Made by a program: the position numbers and the translations under genes
Assembly: GCF_001949145.1 (NCBI RefSeq)
Contig: NW_019091369.1
Span: 2,165,330-2,229,329 of the forward strand
Direction: 5' to 3'
DNA: 64,000 bases
From: Acanthaster planci
Lineage: Eukaryota; Echinodermata; Asteroidea; Valvatida; Acanthasteridae
Shown: in pieces, positions 58,203 through 64,000 of the stretch
Numbering within the stretch: the first letter of the stretch is position 1
Layout: each line of letters begins with the position of its first letter
The notes under the pieces: model-generated
The model's input: the letters and a program-made list of their open reading frames with translations, nothing else
The model's database searches: none
What the model was told of the DNA's origin: nothing

Positions 58203-60599
58203 ACAATATCCGCCTGCAGTCAAGTCACGCCTGCTAAATATACTAGAAATCCCCGAAATTACCCAGTGATGGTTCATCAAAATAAGTTTTATCCCTCCTT
58301 AACTATCCAAATTGAAAGAAAAGCCAGCAGCGAGCAAAGCCTTCTAGATTTTGCTCCTAGAATCTTCCTCTTCCCCGATCACATATTTCCTTCCACAAAC
58401 TAAAAATCATGGTGTCACCAAACAGTTCCTGTGCACATCATCTGAGATTGTTGTTGACAGCCAACCTTTGAAAATGAGCTCAAACAGTCTCTGTGAAATC
58501 AAGACGTTATGACGATCCAATCTGTCTTCCAGATTGCACATGTTATACCCTAACATACAGATATTGCGGAGAACATCATTTGCGACATGACTTTGATACT
58601 GTTTCTTAAATTGGCCCGAGTGCCTCATCTCACATCTGATCAAAAAAAGTCGGGCCATTGTGGACCGCAAACATCCGGCTTGTATTTTTAGTCGGAGACT
58701 GAGAATGTGGGAGACCCATTTTTGGACTTTGATTTTGGACGTCATTCATCTTGTTCTGTAGGCATGCTCATGTGTGGTGGATATTTTTCCCCCTCGCTGT
58801 CCCTTTAGACATCACGTAGCTGGGGCTGCTATTTTGGTGTGGACTGGCATTTGTTTGAATGTCTCCCCAACTACGTGACAAGGTCTGTTCCTTTGATGGT
58901 GCCATCACCTTTCTAATATTGCACGTGTAGATAGCCCAGGTGAGGAGCGAAGTTAATGGCCATGCTCATTAACTGCAGGGCCTGTACGTGCACCAGCTGT
59001 GGTGCTTTTTCAAAACCACATTCACGGGATGATGTTTGCCACATTGTACCTTTTACCACAAGAAATTGCTCACTATGTACCTTACGCACTCTACTGTACC
59101 TACAGGGCCCTGCCGTGAATTCTATTTCAGAACACTTTCTTCTTTTTTTTGCAACTGTCAAAAGTCCAGTGCTAATGTGCTTGGCTCGAGCATTAACACT
59201 TTGGGGTTGCCTGCAATTCTCCATGGTGTGAAAGGCAATTGAGCTCTGCTTTTACACCTCTCTCTTGGGCCAAATCCGGATCAGCCCCTGTTAGCTGTTG
59301 GATTCTGTTTTAGTCCTAAAGAAAGTTCCCATGTTTTCAGCCTGTCTGTTTTCTTCAACATGGTAACTTTGAGTCTAGAATGCCAGGGGGCCCATCATGG
59401 GGTGAGTTACTCTGCATCCATTACCTCTGCAACCCCCTTTGTTCCCAGGTATAAACCAATCTATCTCCTCTTGTGGTGCTAATTTTTTCAATTCTCTTAG
59501 CATCCAGTTCGGTACAAGAGCCGGCCCCTTCCCCGCAACGGGCTGATAATGTTCTCCCTCATGATCTGACAACATGATGAACCCATCACATCCAATTTGC
59601 GTCCTCAACATTTTTCCCAAGAGTCAAATCAGCACACCAGGCTGACTTTTTGAACAAATTTCATTAGATGCCGGGTTTTATTGGAAACGCAGCTCCTGAT
59701 CAGGTGGGGGGCCTAACCTCTGCATGGCACAGCGAGGTTCCCAGCGTGTGCCATTGACGGTATAGATTTTAATCAGTCTGTTCTAATTCCAAATTAATTG
59801 AGTGGAGAATTCCCAACAGGAGAAGGGGAATCAGCTTCGTAAATCAGCACTTTGCAATTCTTGCGGCTCGCCCATTTCAGTTTGTACGGGGGGGTGGTTG
59901 ATGTTTTTCGTCACACTACAGAGAAATCTTGAGATGAGAACAGCCTGAATCATTGTTAAAGGAAAGATCTGAAACTTGTGAGATCCAAAAAGCCAGACAT
60001 TGAAACAACAAAAGTAACAACAGCAAGATGATGAAGTTGATGCCGCTACTCACAGCAAACTTATGCTTAGATACTCACAGTTTGCGCGCTTTTAGCACTG
60101 TTGCACACCATTCCACGAGCAATTGTTGAGGGATTTCAAGCCTTGAATCTTCATCAGCATTTGGTTAGGGAGATGGCAAACATTGCGGATGGGTGGTTCA
60201 CCAAATTTTGTCACTTTAAAAAAAAAAATCCATGATTGAAATGTAGATGACTGATTGTAATGTGATTGAGCAAAATGCCAAATACACCTCAAGCTGCAAC
60301 TCTGTCTCAAAATTTGGTCTGGCTGTAAGCACCTTTAAGTTGAGGTAAATTGAACCCCTTCAATGTTCACCAACTTGAGCTTTACAAAAACAAATACTTG
60401 GACTTGTCACGAAAATGTCCACCCCTTCTCCCCCTTTCCCCCCGTTAGTGGATAGTGTTTGGAAATTTACCCAGAATGTTGCGGAAAGTTTATTGTTTCA
60501 CCGGATAAACCCTGCATACTTAATTTGGTAATGACAGGGCACCGGTTACAGCTGCCTGTGGGGGAGGCGGCGTAAATGTCACCAGCGCACATGTTTCCG

Positions 60600-60835
60600 T
60601 CACTCAAGTGCTTAACAGTTGCCGTGATCCAATGTAATTAAAACCGTAATGGGTGATCATTAGCGGCTCGTGTACGCTGGACTTGCCTGTTGAGCAGATG
60701 GCGCACGTTGTATTTCTCCTGGGCCCAATCCAAAACGTTGCCACGCTCCATAACTTGTTTCTACACATGTCATTGAAGTCGTTCACCAAAATTAATATCC
60801 ACCCATCCCGATTCATTTCATGATAACAAATTTTG
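60600..60835. promoter_or_regulatory. Possible regulatory block (NK2-type and homeodomain motifs)
   Basis: TCAAGTG (60604-60610, NK2-type core) and TAATTA (60635-60640) sit in repeat-free, CpG-bearing sequence (GCGGCTCGTGTACGC). Texture only; no conservation evidence. Confidence 0.2.
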
Positions 60836-63065
60836 TGACATAGTTAATAGGTACGGAGAGTTAAGATTTTATTGTTGTTGGTAAAACACATTCTGCAAAG
60901 GTAGAAATCACAGAAGCGTTTTCAGGACTCCAAGCTGCTTTGAAACCATGCCTTACAAATACAGTGCTGTCCTACCTTAAAAAAGGTCTTTAAAAAAAGA
61001 AAAGGCAAATATAAAAAAGGAAAGAATAATTGGCAAAGAAAAAGCCAACCCTCTTATCGTCAGTTCTACGGCAGAAATCATAAATGAAGATGTAAGGGAC
61101 ACAGACGGGGGACAACACAATATAATTGGAGAAAAACCTGAAATCGTGCAGATTGTAAACGATAGAAAGATCAGAAAATTGGCGTGGATGTCACCATCTG
61201 CAGCTGGTTCTCTGCACTTACTTCAGTGATCCCGTCACCTGTTTATATTGCAGCTTAAACGATGTAATGCAAACAAATCAGAGGGTTGTAAAATTTGAAT
61301 ACATGAAGAAGTGTGAGCAGGTCCACTGAGGTACCAGATTTGTTGGAAGGGGTACCAAGTATTTGTGGGTAGTTGGAGTTCCGGTTTGATAATTTTTTTT
61401 CCCTCTGGGCTGAAACATAATCTGACATGAAAACCAAGAAACAAGAAGGTATTGTTGACAGGATCATCTAACCAATAAAGCAAGCATACACATCCTGTTG
61501 ACCAAACCTTGGGAGTACTGGTTTCCTACGATAAGCTCTCATCTGTAACATCAGACAAGATTGAAAGTGCTCTCTGCTTGCATATTGCTCATATTTGGTT
61601 GTGTTCAAGATTAGTCGCGAACGGCGTAACGGTGACGGAGTGGCACGTTGTGTTTTCCCCAGTGACTGCCTTGAATGGTCGACCTTTAAACTTATGCATG
61701 TAACCTCTGACCTGCAGTGTGTTTCCAGTAGCCCTTGGAATTTGTGGTGGGACGTGTTTGTTAGCCTTGGGGAGAGTCATACAGCAAGGCAGACGGGTTG
61801 GTGTTCTTGTGCTTTCCTTGCCTTCATCCAGTTTCATGACCCCTGGCTCCAATCCAATTCCATCCATCATATGGATTGACTCTGTGGCCCCACATAATAG
61901 CCTGGGGTTCTCTTCTAGAGTTCTTTCCACTTGCGTAAAGCTGATATCGCTTGTACAAACGGTCCTTGGTTCTTAATAGTCATAAATATTCTTTTTGTAG
62001 CCGAGTGATGAAATAGATGCTCAAGAGTTTTGTGGCTTACAATTCTCCCCCCCTCAATTCTTATTCTTGTTTTCCTTTATTGTCACCTGTAATTCCTCTT
62101 TCTCCCACCATCACTGAAATCCCTGTGACACCGTGCCCTCTTCAAGATAAGACCCATCTTTTGTTTCAAGTGCCTCTGAGCCTCCCCGCAGCTTCCTTAA
62201 GCATCTGTCGCTCTCCTGTATCTGCATCATCAGTAAGGCATCCCGGACCCCGCCTGACTGCTTGTTGCACTCGACTCTAGACAGAGCGGATCCCTCAGCC
62301 TGACCTCATGGAGTCAGGGGTCAGAAGTCAGTTGCGAGCACATGATCCGTAAAGTGCAGAAAACCCGACGCCTGTCATCACGTGCCACCAAATAAATTTT
62401 CCATGGTAACGTGAAAGGAAGTCGAGTTCAGGAATTGCCATTTTTGGGGGGCTCTGTGTAAGGAATGGTTGGTAATGGCACTGTCAGAATATCTGAGCTG
62501 TGTAAGTCAAAATGATAATCTTTGGTATTATTAATGTTTCAAACGGTATGGTGGGGTACGTCTTCCGGAAAAGGGTGACGTGCTGGGTTGACTGTATTCG
62601 GAGATATTTCCCATTGCTAGAATTTTTCCGGGGGGGGGGGGGTTGACAAAGCACTTTTTTGGTAGGGAAGGGATTTCAGGGGGTAGGGAATGGTCAAAGT
62701 GCGCATCAGTAACAGACTGATAAACCATTAACAGTGAAAGGAAGTATATTTTGATTTTTTGTCCCCCGGCAAATGGATTTTCATGCCTGTGATCTTTTTA
62801 TGATTGGTTCGTTAAAATCTGCTCCTTGCAGCCTGCTGGCTGAATTACAAAGCAGTTTACATTTAATAGTTTAACCTATACAAAGAGGTTCAAATTCAGT
62901 GAAAAGTATAGACTAAAAAAGAGAGCTTAAAAACATAATAAAGGCATAATAATTATATACACATACTCATGCACACCAAAAATCCACATTAAAAATCTTT
63001 TTGGACTTTTTTCATTTTTGATTTTTTAAAGTTTTCTTCGGGAGCGGGGGGGGGGGATTCTTCTT

Positions 63066-63099
63066 GAGCCCCCATTACCCACGAGCCCCCATTACCCAC
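63066..63099. repeat. Perfect 17-bp tandem duplication
   Basis: GAGCCCCCATTACCCAC occurs twice with no spacer (63066-63082, 63083-63099), just after a run of nine or more G. It is recent, as no base differs. Confidence 0.85.
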
Positions 63100-64000
63100 G
63101 ACGCCCATGGCTATTTCAAATGGCAGTAAGTGTGCATTTCTGTTATTGCCTGCCCGCTAAGAATCTCAGCGTGCACTTACTTTGTCCAGAAATCCGCAAT
63201 TTATGTCTTAATTTGGTTATAAAAAAGTCGAGAGAATGCAAAAAGCAAAAAAAAAGAATTTTCTGGGAGACAACATACTGCTGGCTTATAACGAAATAAA
63301 GTATTCTGATCACTTTTCATCGTACATGGTGCAGATGAGCCACATTTCCCAGGTACATTTAGGGCCATTTTTTAAAATTCTATCTGGCAGAGAAGTTTCC
63401 CAAGCTCAAGCTTTTCACATGAGGGCGCTGTAATACTTTTGGCAATGAGGCATCTGGCTCTGCATCCACAAGACACGTGCTCTGTGTGTGGTTTTAATGA
63501 CAGTCACAGTGTTTGGACCTGACAAAATTCAGTCTTTCCCCTTTTGTTCTCAGTCTGTCGAAAGCTAGCTTGTTATAGTTTGGTTCAACTTTTGCTCTTT
63601 TGCATGAACATAGCAAACTTTGTACACAAAGTCAACAAATGGAGGTTCTGAAAAAAGGGGTTTTTTCAAGTCAATGCGGCTGTTCTGTGACCCACTCAGA
63701 CATTCCGCTGGATTGTCTAATGCTGTTTTGTCCAGTTTTTTAAACCTTGACATTTGAAATCTCATGCCACATTCGATGAACGTAATATCATTCCTTTTTT
63801 GTTTCCCGACGTGAGCTTTGGAAAGGTTCCAAAGCACAGACTATACCTATGTAACAAAAAGCACATTACTCGGCATGAAACATCTTCAATTTGTTGCCTT
63901 GGGGAGGTCGGGGAAATCTTGCACAACCACAGTTGGAAAACAACTACCTCTAACAAGACTTGGCGCATGAATGAGGACATGAGTTTAAAAGGGCACTCTG

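Larger units (their letters stand above)
53047..64000 (+). other. Inferred intron downstream of the Prickle-like exon (continues past the window)
   Basis: The expected next exon should encode (R)K-x-C-x2-C-x-C, probably followed by the PET domain. Nothing like it is visible between 54329 and 64000. It could be hidden in the N gap at 53471-54328 but more likely lies beyond the window. The intron holds the gap, a minisatellite and an inverted repeat, listed separately. Confidence 0.55.
56931..64000. other. No gene seen: intronic sequence to the window end
   Basis: Mixed sequence with a pyrimidine-rich patch at about 62040-62280 and a G run at about 62631-62643. No segment resembles the expected next exon of a PET-LIM gene. 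Confidence 0.5.

Noticed and set aside
58936-58946. Donor-like CAG|GTGAGG
   Set aside because: Weak pyrimidine tract and no coding frame of note; considered as a ratchet site and dropped.
1-64000. CRISPR arrays, rRNA genes, prokaryotic operons, viral or retroelement reverse-transcriptase ORFs
   Set aside because: No regularly spaced identical repeats with unique spacers, no rRNA-like conserved sequence, and no polymerase, integrase or capsid motif in any translated frame that I read.

Overview
The window looks like a stretch of animal nuclear genome, probably from a marine invertebrate deuterostome; a sea star or other echinoderm is my best guess, from general impression. The reasons are spliceosomal intron signals around one clear internal exon, no dense ORFs, SINE-like repeats with tRNA-like promoters, short inverted-repeat DNA elements, a minisatellite, and strong over-representation of the 8-bp palindrome TACATGTA (about 22 copies by eye). 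No prokaryotic, plasmid or viral gene organisation is visible.

Genes. I can defend one protein-coding segment: an 86-bp internal exon at 52961-53046 on the + strand. It is bounded by a polypyrimidine/TAG acceptor and an AG|GTGAGT donor, and encodes a cysteine motif (DKGQPCLSC ... CLGFTPHKW, then a split Arg codon). This matches the short Cys-rich module before the PET domain in PET-LIM proteins, and is closest, from memory, to Prickle (planar cell polarity). The family also includes Testin, LMCD1 and Limpet. If so, almost the whole window is intron: at least 52.96 kb upstream (assuming no unseen exon) and at least 10.95 kb downstream, the latter broken by an 858-bp run of N (53471-54328).

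Layout. 1-6.6 kb: a truncated SINE-like copy (about 150-362, minus strand), a tRNA-like SINE head (about 3055-3122, minus) and unique sequence. 6.64-6.98 kb: a pyrimidine-rich tract ending in CAG|GTAAGG, the best candidate recursive-splice (ratchet) site of the long intron. 10.4-13.5 kb: two more pyrimidine-rich, G-poor tracts that create spurious open frames. 18.6-21.4 kb: a complex motif-rich block, a cluster of GGCATTAATGCC-like palindromes and a CpG-rich segment. 22.6-23.5 kb: an elaborate foldback element with two nested sets of inverted repeats. 26.6-27.1 kb: a 444-bp MITE-like element with 33-bp terminal inverted repeats. 30.0-30.4 kb: two head-to-tail SINE-like copies of the same family as the one at the window start. 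31.1-31.4 kb: several hyphenated palindromes. 56.5-56.9 kb: a degenerate minisatellite of about 20-21 bp period. The rest is ordinary AT-leaning intronic DNA with homopolymers and small microsatellites.

No operon or multi-gene pathway can be read from this window. A coherent reading is a very long 5' intron of a Prickle-type gene that has collected mobile elements and may hold cis-regulatory elements and at least one splicing ratchet point. I see no new multi-gene system. The most unusual items are the candidate ratchet site, the nested foldback element and the minisatellite.
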